A stretch of 64,000 nt of DNA from Kutzneria kofuensis. GTDB lineage: Bacteria > Actinomycetota > Actinomycetes > Mycobacteriales > Pseudonocardiaceae. The stretch's first letter is position 1; each line of letters begins with the position of its first letter. This document shows positions 1-7,799 of the stretch, one piece after another. The DNA lies in NCBI RefSeq assembly GCF_014203355.1, contig NZ_JACHIR010000001.1, positions 8,496,038-8,560,037 on the forward strand, given 5' to 3'. A program made the translations under genes and the position numbers. The notes beneath the pieces are model-generated. The model was not told the origin of the DNA. It ran no database searches and was given only the letters and a program-made list of their open reading frames with translations.

Positions 1-2
1 GC

Positions 3-350
3 GCGCAGGCGCTGCGCGGGATCGTGGTGTGCGGCTACTGCCTGAACGGGATGAAGACCATGCCCGACCGCACCGAGCTGCACCTGCTCATGGCGGTGGA
101 CGAGAGCCCGGCCGCGGCGGCGCTGCGGGCCCTGCCGCGGGCTTTCGTCGCTCGACGCCAGGAGGCGTCGGACGCCAGACGGACCACTTTGGACCACGTC
201 GCGACGCTGCGCGCGAGCCTGCCCATCGACCTGCCGGTCATTCGCGCGGCCGGCGCCCATGTGCCGACGCTGCGCGTCACCGCCCAGGTCGGCCGGTGGC
301 GGGCGGAGCGCGGCCTCGGGCCCGTCGACTGGGATCGGTCCGGCCTGTGA
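3..350 (+). CDS. 3' end of an unrecognised gene (N-terminus outside window)
   Basis: An open frame runs in from the left edge and stops at 348-350, giving the last 115 residues of a longer protein. I do not recognise the family. The visible part begins with a small hydrophobic patch (GIVVCGYCLNGM) and continues as a helical, Arg-rich tail with no catalytic motif I can name. An internal ATG at 51 or GTG at 24 could be misread as a start, but coding character continues upstream of both. Its stop overlaps the GTG start of the next gene (GTGA), so the two are probably translationally coupled and belong to the biosynthetic operon. Confidence 0.6.
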   Translation, partial: AQALRGIVVCGYCLNGMKTMPDRTELHLLMAVDESPAAAALRALPRAFVARRQEASDARRTTLDHVATLRASLPIDLPVIRAAGAHVPTLRVTAQVGRWRAERGLGPVDWDRSGL

Positions 351-1375
351 CCGACGGGCACGACCTGACCGGCACGCCCCGGCCCTGGCCCGCCGACGTG
401 GCCGAGCTGTGGCGGGACGGCCTGGCCGAGGCCAGCCGGGCCGCCTCGTGGGAATCCCGCCCGCCTTGGCGCGGAGTGCCCGCGCTGCGCGACGCGCTCG
501 GCCGCCTCGTCGACTTCGACCAGGCGGCCGAGTTCCTGGTCACCGGCGGCATCCGACCGCTGATCGGCGCGTTCGCGCTGACCGGCCGCCGGGTCGTGGT
601 CGAACGGCCCAGCTTCGAGGGCGTGGCGACCGCGTTCCGGCGCTGCGGCGCGCGGGTGCTGCGGGCGGACATCGACCAGGCGCTGCGGCTGGCCCGGCCG
701 GCCGGCGACCACCTGCTGTGGATCACCTCGCCGTGGCGCAACCCCGACGGCTGGAGCCTGGACCCGGACGTCGTCGAGCGGCTGGCCGACTTCGTGCGGC
801 GGGGCGGGATGCTGGTGCAGAACGAGACCTACCGCCTGTTCTCCCCGTCGACGTCCCCGGCGCCGGCGCGGGTGCCCGGCGCCTTCGTCGCCGGCTCCCT
901 CACGAAGGCCGCCGGCCCCTGGTCCCGGCTCGGCTGGCTGATCGCTCCCGCCGTGCCCGGTCCGGTCGAGGCGCACCTGCGTGCGTCCGCCCCGCCGACG
1001 CTGTGGCAGGAGGCCTGGGCGCTGTTCGCCGCCGCGGGCGGATTCGATCGGTTGGGCCGGCGGGCCGCGGCGGTGGGGGCGTTGACCGATCGCACGGCGG
1101 CGGCCCTCGGCGGCCCCGTGACCGGAGGGACGAGCCTGCTGGTCAGCGTCAACAGCTCCGACCCGGTTGCCTTGCTGCGCCGGCGTTTCGGTCTGCTCGT
1201 CGGAAGCGGCACGGACTTCGCGGCACCGAACACCACGGCACGGTTGTGTTTCCTGGGCTGCAGTCCGGAGTGCGACCATGTCGGGGTCGAGGCGCTGGTG
1301 CGCTCCGGAGCCGCCCGGATCGTCCATGGTGGACGGAAGGCCGGGCGGCCGCTCGAACGGGGCGGGGCGGCGTGA
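347..1375 (+). CDS. PLP-dependent aminotransferase-fold protein (class I/II) with altered cofactor Asp
   Basis: A 342-residue protein starting at the GTG that overlaps the upstream stop. A longer frame extends leftwards but is a shadow of the preceding gene. Fold type I hallmarks are visible: NPDG (N132, the NP[TD]G substrate loop), NETY at 159-162 where DxxY normally binds the pyridine ring, and SLTK with K187 as the likely Schiff-base lysine, followed by SRLGW. The residue that normally protonates the PLP nitrogen is Asp; here it reads Asn159. The family includes HisC-, CobD- and AspC-like enzymes and the exact reaction cannot be told. In context it may prepare or tailor the amino acid unit of the cluster. 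Its stop abuts the stop of the convergent gene at 1376. Confidence 0.8.
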   Translation: MTDGHDLTGTPRPWPADVAELWRDGLAEASRAASWESRPPWRGVPALRDALGRLVDFDQAAEFLVTGGIRPLIGAFALTGRRVVVERPSFEGVATAFRRCGARVLRADIDQALRLARPAGDHLLWITSPWRNPDGWSLDPDVVERLADFVRRGGMLVQNETYRLFSPSTSPAPARVPGAFVAGSLTKAAGPWSRLGWLIAPAVPGPVEAHLRASAPPTLWQEAWALFAAAGGFDRLGRRAAAVGALTDRTAAALGGPVTGGTSLLVSVNSSDPVALLRRRFGLLVGSGTDFAAPNTTARLCFLGCSPECDHVGVEALVRSGAARIVHGGRKAGRPLERGGAA

Positions 1376-1717
1376 CTACCGGGACACCAGCAGCCCGCCG
1401 ATCTCGAGCACGTCGTCGAGCAGCCGGCGGATCTGCTCGATCTCCGCCGGGGTGCAGTCGATGAGCACCTTGACCTCGGCGTCCCGCTTGACCGGGTCCG
1501 CGGTCACGAAGACCCCCACCACGCCGGAACCCGTCGCGCTGCCGCGGAACACGTCGATGGCGTGGCCGTCGCCGCCGGTCGTCCCGTCGAGATAGCCGTA
1601 GTCCACCGGATACACAGCCTGCGGCACCCGCGGATGCACGGAGTCCTTGGGACGGTCGACGGTCACCGTCGTCCCGGCCACCAGCGCGTCGAGGTTGGCG
1701 AAGAACGTCTCACTCAT
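1376..1717 (-). CDS. Short inorganic-pyrophosphatase-like protein
   Basis: 113 residues starting at ATG 1717. A longer frame to 1789 lies over the carrier-protein gene and is not needed. It keeps the soluble-pyrophosphatase-like pattern VDRPKDS..HP followed by YPVDYGYL and a GGDGHAIDVFRGS segment in place of the DGDPLDV metal site. It is about 50 residues shorter than typical family I pyrophosphatases and the Asp spacing is altered. It may hydrolyse the PPi released by the adenylating enzyme at 6318-7799, or a different phosphate anhydride, or be non-catalytic. It overlaps the carrier-protein gene by 8 bp (ACP stop inside its start region), so the pair is one transcript. Confidence 0.72.
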   Translation of the reverse strand: MSETFFANLDALVAGTTVTVDRPKDSVHPRVPQAVYPVDYGYLDGTTGGDGHAIDVFRGSATGSGVVGVFVTADPVKRDAEVKVLIDCTPAEIEQIRRLLDDVLEIGGLLVSR

Positions 1718-1961
1718 CCGCGCCCACCTTGGCCGCGATGAGGTCGACGATCCGTCGCACCGACCGGAAGTTCTCGAAGTCCAGCTCATCGTCCTCGAAG
1801 ACGAGGGCGAATCGGTTTTCCAGGCTCAGCGTCAGGTCGACGCTGCGCAGCGAGTCCAGGCCGTGGTACGTCAGGGGATCGAGGTCGCCGATGCGCCGCT
1901 CGTCGCCGAGTATCTGTTCGATCCGGGACCGCACGATCCCGGTTATCTCGTCTCGGTTCAT
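1710..1961 (-). CDS. Acyl/peptidyl carrier protein
   Basis: 83 residues starting at ATG 1961 after an AGG-containing leader; an upstream in-frame ATG at 2045 is unlikely. The protein is a four-helix carrier with the phosphopantetheine motif HGLDSL (Ser37) and an acidic C-terminal half. Single-domain carriers of this kind hold an amino acid or acyl unit as a thioester. Candidate partners in the cluster are the AMP-forming ligase (loading), the PLP decarboxylase and acyl-CoA dehydrogenase (tailoring) and the condensation-like protein (release or transfer). It is transcribed divergently from the condensation-like gene and shares a promoter region with it. Confidence 0.88.
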   Translation of the reverse strand: MNRDEITGIVRSRIEQILGDERRIGDLDPLTYHGLDSLRSVDLTLSLENRFALVFEDDELDFENFRSVRRIVDLIAAKVGADE

Positions 1962-2030
1962 CCGGTTGCCTTTCAGGAGATGGCGAACGGTCCGCCCAAG
2001 TCTATGCTGAGCGGCATCCGTTGCGCACCA

Positions 2031-2044
2031 TGCCATTTCTGGCA
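2031..2044. promoter_or_regulatory. Inverted repeat in the divergent ACP / condensation-gene promoter
   Basis: TGCCA-tttc-TGGCA lies about 70 bp upstream of the ACP start (1961) and 78 bp upstream of the condensation-like start (2122), nearly midway between them. It is a plausible operator for a shared regulator. The regulator is unknown; the cluster's SARP would be expected to prefer direct repeats instead. Confidence 0.35.
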
Positions 2045-2121
2045 ATCACACGGTTGATTCGATGCCGGCAGAACGGGATCGCACCGATCCGCCTGCGGCG
2101 TCCCGACCCACGAAGGCTGAC

Positions 2122-3507
2122 ATGACAGAGAGCACTGCCGCCGATCCGTCCCCGATCCCGCTCACGTTCGGCCAGGACCACGAGTTGCCCCTGGCGATGC
2201 GGACCGAGCCGCCGCCGAACGCGATCCAGGTCGCGGTGCGGATCGAGGGACAACTCGACGCCGACCTGCTCGCGCAGGCGCTGCGGCACGTGACGGCCGA
2301 CAACGACGGCCTCCGGATGCGGTTGCTGGACGGCACGATCTCCCGCGCCGCGGCCGCCGGGCAGGTGACGCTGCCCGTGCCGGCGGTGGATTCGCCCGAC
2401 CGGCCGCTGCTGGTGCGGCAGCTGGTGAAGGCCCGCGACGAGGACCAGTTCGGCTTGTACGTCCGCCGGCTGCGGGCGGTCAACAAGTCGCGGCAGTGGG
2501 ATCTCGTCCAGGGGCCGCCGTACGCGTTCCGGCTGCTGCGACTGACGGCCGATCACCACGCCTTCCTCGGCGACTTCTCCCGTTTCGTCCTGGACGGACG
2601 GGGGCGGGTGCTGTTCCTGACCCGCCTCTGGGACGCCTACAGCGCCCTCGCCTGCGGGCGGAAGCCGGCGCCGACCGGTGCTCCGGACGCCTTCACGCGG
2701 GCGGCCCGGCAGCAACGCGCCACAATGGACCGACGCTCGGCCACGGTCAACCATCGTTACTGGCAGGGAAAGTTCACGGCCTTGGGGGAGCGGCTCGCCG
2801 CCGCTGGTGGGCTGACCGAGGTGGGCACGCCCAGGAGTGTGATGGCGGCGACCACCGTGGCCCGGACCCGCTCTCTTCGTTTCCGGGGACGGACCCTGGC
2901 CGAGCTGCGGGCCGCGCACGAGCGCGCCGGTGCGTCGCTGTTCCAGTGGGTCCTCGCGGCCGCCGCGGTGGAGGTCTTCCGCCGATGGCCGGATCCGGTG
3001 CTGCCGATCTCCGTCCAGGTGGACACCCGGGACAGCGACGCGATGGCGATCGTCGGCCGGTTCTCCGTCAAGCTGCCGTTGCACCTGACCCGCGCGGACG
3101 ACGTGCCCGCCATGCTCCGGGTGATCAAGGCCGAACTGCTGCATGCGTTGCGGCACCGGCACATCTCCGAGGCCCACCTTCGAGGCGCGCGTGACGCGGC
3201 GGTGGCGGAAGCCGCCCCGTCGGCCCGTGCCGCCCTGCAAGCGGTCGCGCATCGCCGTGCGCTGACGGCCCGTCTCATGGACCATGACGGCGGCCTTGTC
3301 CTCCAGGCGGCGGGACTTCGGCTCGACAGCGCCGCCTATCCGCCGGCCGCGGACTACCGCCACGACGGGGTCGACATCTCGGTGCACCAGAACGCCGAGC
3401 GGGTCGTCGTCGCCCTCGCGCTGGACTCCAGCGAGTTCACCGACCGGGACGCCGACGACTTCGCGGCCGGGGTGGAGGCCCACCTGCGCCAACCGGTTTC
3501 CGTGTGA
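2122..3507 (+). CDS. Stand-alone condensation-domain-like protein
   Basis: 461 residues. ATG 2122 is chosen over the in-frame ATG 2062 because AAGG precedes it. The layout is that of an NRPS condensation (chloramphenicol-acetyltransferase-like) domain. An N-terminal half ends in DHHAFLGDFS (H145-H146), a linker follows, and the C-terminal half contains the DTRDSD and GRFSVKLPL segments that match the second half of the fold. The canonical HHxxxDG reads HHxxxGD here, while the second, catalytic histidine is kept. Condensation domains join two thioester-bound or amine substrates. With one carrier protein in the cluster, a likely role is transfer of a carrier-bound unit to the ribosomal peptide or to a free amine. 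It opens the operon that carries the precursor and exporter. Confidence 0.75.
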   Translation: MTESTAADPSPIPLTFGQDHELPLAMRTEPPPNAIQVAVRIEGQLDADLLAQALRHVTADNDGLRMRLLDGTISRAAAAGQVTLPVPAVDSPDRPLLVRQLVKARDEDQFGLYVRRLRAVNKSRQWDLVQGPPYAFRLLRLTADHHAFLGDFSRFVLDGRGRVLFLTRLWDAYSALACGRKPAPTGAPDAFTRAARQQRATMDRRSATVNHRYWQGKFTALGERLAAAGGLTEVGTPRSVMAATTVARTRSLRFRGRTLAELRAAHERAGASLFQWVLAAAAVEVFRRWPDPVLPISVQVDTRDSDAMAIVGRFSVKLPLHLTRADDVPAMLRVIKAELLHALRHRHISEAHLRGARDAAVAEAAPSARAALQAVAHRRALTARLMDHDGGLVLQAAGLRLDSAAYPPAADYRHDGVDISVHQNAERVVVALALDSSEFTDRDADDFAAGVEAHLRQPVSV

Positions 3508-3671
3508 TCCTCGCCGTCGATCGAACGAAGATCGCGTGTCGATCCCCGTCGACCATGCTTGTCGGCGGAGCGGGCGGACCGGCTGCACCGCGCCACCCGC
3601 CGATCCGCTCCGTCCATGGGCGTGACCCGTTCCAGTGGCACGTCCCCGATGTGGGAAGGAGTGATTTGCTG

Positions 3672-3770
3672 ATGGACAACTCCGAGGTCCTCGACATCCA
3701 GGAGCTGTCGGACGAGATGCTCGCCGAGATCGTGGGCGGCAGCGGTCTGACGATCAACAGCTGCATCTGA
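3672..3770 (+). CDS. Putative RiPP precursor peptide with double-glycine leader
   Basis: A 32-residue peptide starting at ATG 3672, with GGGAAGGAG at about 3654-3662 as ribosome-binding site; a longer in-frame reading from 3504 is an artefact. The N-terminal 23 residues are acidic and amphipathic (LDIQELSDEML) and end in AEIVGG, the double-glycine motif recognised by C39 peptidases. The remaining core is only nine residues, SGLTINSCI, with Ser, Thr and one Cys. The next gene encodes a C39 peptidase-ABC exporter, which strongly supports the assignment. No LanM, LanB, YcaO, radical SAM or lasso cyclase is visible, so the maturation must be different or encoded elsewhere. Confidence 0.82.
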   Translation: MDNSEVLDIQELSDEMLAEIVGGSGLTINSCI

Positions 3771-3791
3771 CCGGCCGCTGACGGCAGCGGG

Positions 3792-3822
3792 CAGCCGGGC
3801 GGCGGCAACGACCGTCCGGCTG
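3792..3822 (+). terminator. Weak hairpin after the precursor gene
   Basis: CAGCCGG at 3792-3798 pairs with CCGGCTG at 3816-3822 in the 127-bp gap between precursor and exporter. There is no T-run. It could act as a partial terminator or processing site that keeps precursor mRNA above exporter mRNA, as is common in peptide operons. Confidence 0.3.
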
Positions 3823-3897
3823 TTCCGCCGCTCGTGCGTGTCGATCACGATCACGCCCGGCCGCTGACCCGGTGTACCCGATGACGGAGTTCAGTTG

Positions 3898-6321
3898 ATG
3901 AGCACGATGCGAGACGGCGAGCGAGCCGTGCCGAACTCGGCCAACCCCCCGGCGCCCGTGTTCCGGGAGCAGGCCATGGCCGCCCGTGGCGCGGCCCGCG
4001 AACTGGGTGCTGCGGTGTCACCGGGATTCGCGCGGCCGGCGCGGACCAACTCGGATGATTCCGAGGGTGCGGCGGATCGGCCGCGCCGGTCCTGGCTGCG
4101 GGCCGGCTGGGACGCGTTGCGGGCGCGGCGTGTTCCCGTTCGCATCCAGTCGCAGGTCAGTGACTGCGGCCCCACGTGCCTGGCGATGGTGTTCGCGCTG
4201 CACGGCGTGGAGGTGCCGATCCGCGAGCTGCGCGAGGCCGCCGGCACCGGCCGCGACGGCGTCTCCGCCCGCCGGCTGCTGGACGCGGCGCGGGACCACG
4301 GCTTCCGCGGACGCGGTGTGCGGACCACATTGGACGGTCTGCGCGACCTGCCGGCGGGCGCCATCCTGTTCTGGAACTTCAACCACTTCGTCGTGCTGGA
4401 ACGGGTCGCCGGCCGGCACATCCACCTGGTCGATCCCCAGTACGGTCGCCGCCGCATGACCTTGGACGCCGTCGGTGAGGCGTTCACCGGCGTGGCGCTA
4501 CTGCTGAGTCCGCCGTTGCCCACCACAGGTGAGAAACCCTCGATTTTCGGCCTCCCCTTTCTGGCCAAGCTGGTGCACCGGCGGCGTGCGCGCCGGCCCG
4601 AGGGCTCGTGGCGCTATGCCCGCTACTTCCTGCCCGGCGATCGCCGCTGGATCCCGTTTGTCCTCTGTTCGTTGCTGCTGCTCGGCTTCAACCTCGCGAC
4701 GCCGCTGGTCACCAAGGCGGTCGCCGACCACGCCACCGGGGGCCGCACCGGCGGCACGGCCCTGTTCCTGCTCGGCGTCGCACTGCTCGCCGTCCTCTAC
4801 TTCCTGCTCCAGTTCGCCCGGTCGGTCGCCTTCGCGGCCATCCAGACGCGAGTCGACGAGGAGGTGACGACCGGCGTGCTGCACCGTCTGCTGGCGCTGC
4901 CCTACGGCTTCTTCGCCACCCGCGCGCCGGGCGACCTGATGCAGCGCGTGCGCACCAGCACCGCGGTGCGGCAGATCCTCTCGGCCACCGCGTTCACCAG
5001 CATGTTCGACGGCCTGTTGGTGCTGTTCTACATGGCCCTGCTGCTCCTGGCGGACCCGCTGCTGGCCGGTCTGGCCATCGCGCTGGCCCTCGCCCAGGTC
5101 GCGGTGCTCGTGCTGTCCTGGCGCCGGCAGGAATACGCCAGCGTCGACGCGCTGGAGGCCCGGTCGCGGGCCGACGCCGAGCTGGTCGAACTCCTCGAGG
5201 GCCTCAGCACGCTCAAGGCCGCCGGACTGGAGGACGTGGCCGCGCGCCGGTGGAGCCACACGCTGGCCGACGAGTTGAACGCGCGCACCCGCAGCCGCCG
5301 GCTGCTGGCCGTCTCCTCGGTGCTCAGCAGCGCGCTGCAGATCGCGGCCCCGCTGCTGGTACTCGTAGTGGGCTCCGTCCGCGTCGACGAAGGGCTGCTG
5401 TCCACCGGAGACGTGCTCGGTTTCAGCGTGTTGGCCATGGGCCTGCTGGTGCCCCTGGCCAATCTGGTGCAGACGGGTTTGCAGCTGTCCGGACTTGGCG
5501 CCTCCTTCGCCCGGCTAGGCGACATCATGGAGGCCGTGCCCGAGCGCGCCGCCCGGGACGGGGCGGCGGCCCCGACCGACCCGGACCCGGGCGGCGCGCT
5601 CAGCTTCGAGAACGTCTCGTTCGCCTATCCCGGCAGCGAACCGGTGCTCGACGAGGTCTCCTTCACCGTGCCGGCGGGCAGCTTCACCGTCATCCTCGGG
5701 GCGTCGGGTTCGGGCAAGTCGACCTGCGCCCTGCTGGCGGCCGGCCTGTACCCGGCCACCTCCGGGCGCGTGCGGGCTCTCGGCCGGGACCTGGCCCGCA
5801 CCGACACCGTGGCCTACCGCCGCTCGATCGCCTTCGTCAACCAGGACTCCCGGCTGTTCGCCGGCTCGATCCGCGACAACATCACCTTCGGCAGCACGGA
5901 CACCGACATCGAAGCGATCAAGACGGCCGCCCGGCTGGCCGAGATCCACCAGGACATCAGGACCCTGCCCCTGAAGTACCAGACCGTCCTGGGTTCCGGC
6001 GGCGCCGGGCTGTCCGGGGGACAGCGGCAGCGCGTCGCCCTGGCCCGGGCCCTCATGCGCCGGCCCGAGATCCTCATCCTGGACGAGGCCACCAGCGCGC
6101 TGGACCCGGCCCTGGAACGCCGGATCTTCCGCTCGCTGGTCGAACTCGGCACCACCCTGGTGGTCATCGCCCACCGGCTGACCGCCGTCGAGGAGGCGGA
6201 CCAGATCGTGGTCCTGGACCAGGGCCGGGTGGTCCAGCGCGGCCACCACCGCGACCTGGTCGCCCAGGACGGCCCGTACCGCTCGCTGACCCAACGCGAC
6301 GTCGCCCGGAGCGATGCGTGA
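3898..6321 (+). CDS. C39 peptidase-containing ABC exporter (bacteriocin-type processing transporter)
   Basis: 807 residues; ATG 3898 has GGAG at 3886-3889. After a 75-residue Arg/Ala-rich extension, the C39 peptidase shows QSQVSDCGPTC (C90), NFNHFVVL (H163) and LVDPQYG (D179), the catalytic triad. The transmembrane domain follows (about 230-500, several Leu/Ala/Val segments). The nucleotide-binding domain has Walker A GASGSGKST (K607), LSGGQRQR, ILILDEATSALD and IAHRL. Such proteins cleave leaders after GG and export the core. The substrate is very likely the peptide at 3672-3770 after modification. The long N-terminal extension before the peptidase is unusual. Confidence 0.93.
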   Translation: MSTMRDGERAVPNSANPPAPVFREQAMAARGAARELGAAVSPGFARPARTNSDDSEGAADRPRRSWLRAGWDALRARRVPVRIQSQVSDCGPTCLAMVFALHGVEVPIRELREAAGTGRDGVSARRLLDAARDHGFRGRGVRTTLDGLRDLPAGAILFWNFNHFVVLERVAGRHIHLVDPQYGRRRMTLDAVGEAFTGVALLLSPPLPTTGEKPSIFGLPFLAKLVHRRRARRPEGSWRYARYFLPGDRRWIPFVLCSLLLLGFNLATPLVTKAVADHATGGRTGGTALFLLGVALLAVLYFLLQFARSVAFAAIQTRVDEEVTTGVLHRLLALPYGFFATRAPGDLMQRVRTSTAVRQILSATAFTSMFDGLLVLFYMALLLLADPLLAGLAIALALAQVAVLVLSWRRQEYASVDALEARSRADAELVELLEGLSTLKAAGLEDVAARRWSHTLADELNARTRSRRLLAVSSVLSSALQIAAPLLVLVVGSVRVDEGLLSTGDVLGFSVLAMGLLVPLANLVQTGLQLSGLGASFARLGDIMEAVPERAARDGAAAPTDPDPGGALSFENVSFAYPGSEPVLDEVSFTVPAGSFTVILGASGSGKSTCALLAAGLYPATSGRVRALGRDLARTDTVAYRRSIAFVNQDSRLFAGSIRDNITFGSTDTDIEAIKTAARLAEIHQDIRTLPLKYQTVLGSGGAGLSGGQRQRVALARALMRRPEILILDEATSALDPALERRIFRSLVELGTTLVVIAHRLTAVEEADQIVVLDQGRVVQRGHHRDLVAQDGPYRSLTQRDVARSDA

Positions 6322-7799
6322 CGATGCGGGAACCGGTGGTGGGAAACGTCGTGGCCGTTCTCGACCAGGCCGCGGCGCGGCACGGTGCTCGCCCGGCGGT
6401 GAGAGACGCGACCGGGCGCTGGACCTGGGCCGAACTCGACCAGGCCAGCCAGCGCGTCGCTCGGGCGCTCGGAGCACGCGGCATCGGCCCGGGCAGCCGA
6501 GTCCTCTCGATCGCGCCGCCTGGACGGGACTTCGCCGCGCTGCTGTTCGGCACGATGCGCGCCGGCGCCAGCCTCATCCCGGCCCGCCCGGACGCCAGCG
6601 CTTTCGAGCTCGACCACATTCGCGCCGACGCCGCCCCGGCCCTGGTGGTCGGCAGCGACGACCGGCCGACACCGGCCGTGCCGGTGACCACGTTGCTGCG
6701 CCAGGGATCCGAGGACCGAAGCGGGCCGTCGCCCGCCGGTTCCCTGATAGCGGGCGACCAGGAGTGCCTGCTGCTCTACACCTCCGGCTCGACCGGCCGG
6801 CCCAAGGGCATCGTCTGCCCGCACGCGTCGGTTGCCTTCGCGGTGCGGGCGATCGGGGAACGTCTCGGCTACCGGCCCGACGACGTCGTCTGGAACCGCC
6901 TGCCGATGTGTTTCGACTACGGGCTCTACCAGCTGTTCCTGTGTGCGCTCGCCGGTGCGGAGCTGGTCACGCCGCCCGGCGTGATGTCCGCCGCCGAGCT
7001 CGTCGCGCTCCGCGAGGCCGGGGCCAGCGTGCTGCCGATCGTGCCGACCGCGGGTGACCTGTTGGCCCGCCTGGCCGTCAGGGACCGGCGGCCCACGAAC
7101 GTCCGCCTCGTCACGAACACGGGTGCGGCGCTGACCGGCCCGCTGGCCGAACGGGTGCGCCTGGCCTTCCCGGACGTCGCGGTCGTATGCATGTACGGCA
7201 TGACCGAGTGCAAGCGCATCACCATCGCCGATCCGGACGAGGACCTGGCCCATCCGGCCACCGTCGGGCGCCCGCTGCCCGGCACCCGCGTGCTCGTGGT
7301 GGACGCCGAAGGACGGAACCAGCCACCCGGCGCCCCCGGCGAGATCGTCGCCGTCGGCCCGCACGTGATGGCCGGCTACTGGAACAGTCCACAAGAGACT
7401 GCCCGCCGCTTCCGCCCCGCGCCGGACACCGGTGAGCCGGCGGTGTTCACCGGCGACCGCGGTTACCTCGATCCGGACGGACGCCTGTACTTCCTCGGCC
7501 GCGACGACGACGTCTTCAAACACCGCGGCTGGCGCATGAGCACCCTGGAACTGGAAACGGCGCTGCTGGACATACCCGACGTGCGCGCCGCCGCCGCATT
7601 GCCGCCCGACGCCGCCGGCACCCTGACCGTCTGGGCGGTCACCTCGCTGCCCGCCGACCACGTGCGCGACGCGTTGGCCGAGCGGCTGGGCGCCGCCCGT
7701 GCGCCGGACCGCTGCGTCGTGCTGCCCGAGCTGCCACAGACGCCCAACGGCAAGGTCGACCGGGCCGCCCTGCGTGCGTTGCGGGAGGCAGCGCCATGA
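6318..7799 (+). CDS. AMP-forming ligase / stand-alone adenylation enzyme
   Basis: 493 residues from GTG 6318, which overlaps the exporter stop and has GGAG six bases upstream; ATG 6324 is the alternative. Adenylation motifs in order: LLLYTSGSTGRPKG (A3), FDYGLYQLF (A4), MYGMTEC (A5), FTGDRGY (A7), GRDDDVFKHRGWR (A8) and PNGKVDR with the catalytic K479 (A10). The FDYG..QL and CKR-type A5 region resembles the acyl-CoA ligases that travel with carrier proteins and PLP decarboxylases in exosortase-A loci. It should activate a carboxylic or amino acid and load the carrier protein. Its stop overlaps the decarboxylase start by 4 bp. Confidence 0.88.
   Translation: MTMREPVVGNVVAVLDQAAARHGARPAVRDATGRWTWAELDQASQRVARALGARGIGPGSRVLSIAPPGRDFAALLFGTMRAGASLIPARPDASAFELDHIRADAAPALVVGSDDRPTPAVPVTTLLRQGSEDRSGPSPAGSLIAGDQECLLLYTSGSTGRPKGIVCPHASVAFAVRAIGERLGYRPDDVVWNRLPMCFDYGLYQLFLCALAGAELVTPPGVMSAAELVALREAGASVLPIVPTAGDLLARLAVRDRRPTNVRLVTNTGAALTGPLAERVRLAFPDVAVVCMYGMTECKRITIADPDEDLAHPATVGRPLPGTRVLVVDAEGRNQPPGAPGEIVAVGPHVMAGYWNSPQETARRFRPAPDTGEPAVFTGDRGYLDPDGRLYFLGRDDDVFKHRGWRMSTLELETALLDIPDVRAAAALPPDAAGTLTVWAVTSLPADHVRDALAERLGAARAPDRCVVLPELPQTPNGKVDRAALRALREAAP

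Noticed and set aside
3504-3671. Longer version of the precursor peptide (88 residues)
   Set aside because: The added part is Arg/Pro-rich without leader character, and a good ribosome-binding site directly precedes ATG 3672.
3672-3770. Class II lanthipeptide or lasso precursor
   Set aside because: The leader ends in GG, but no LanM, lasso cyclase or transglutaminase-like leader peptidase is visible, and the core has only one Cys and nine residues.
4608-6317. N-terminal extension of the adenylation enzyme through the exporter gene
   Set aside because: The frame is open, but the exporter is clearly encoded in another frame there; adenylation homology starts after 6318.
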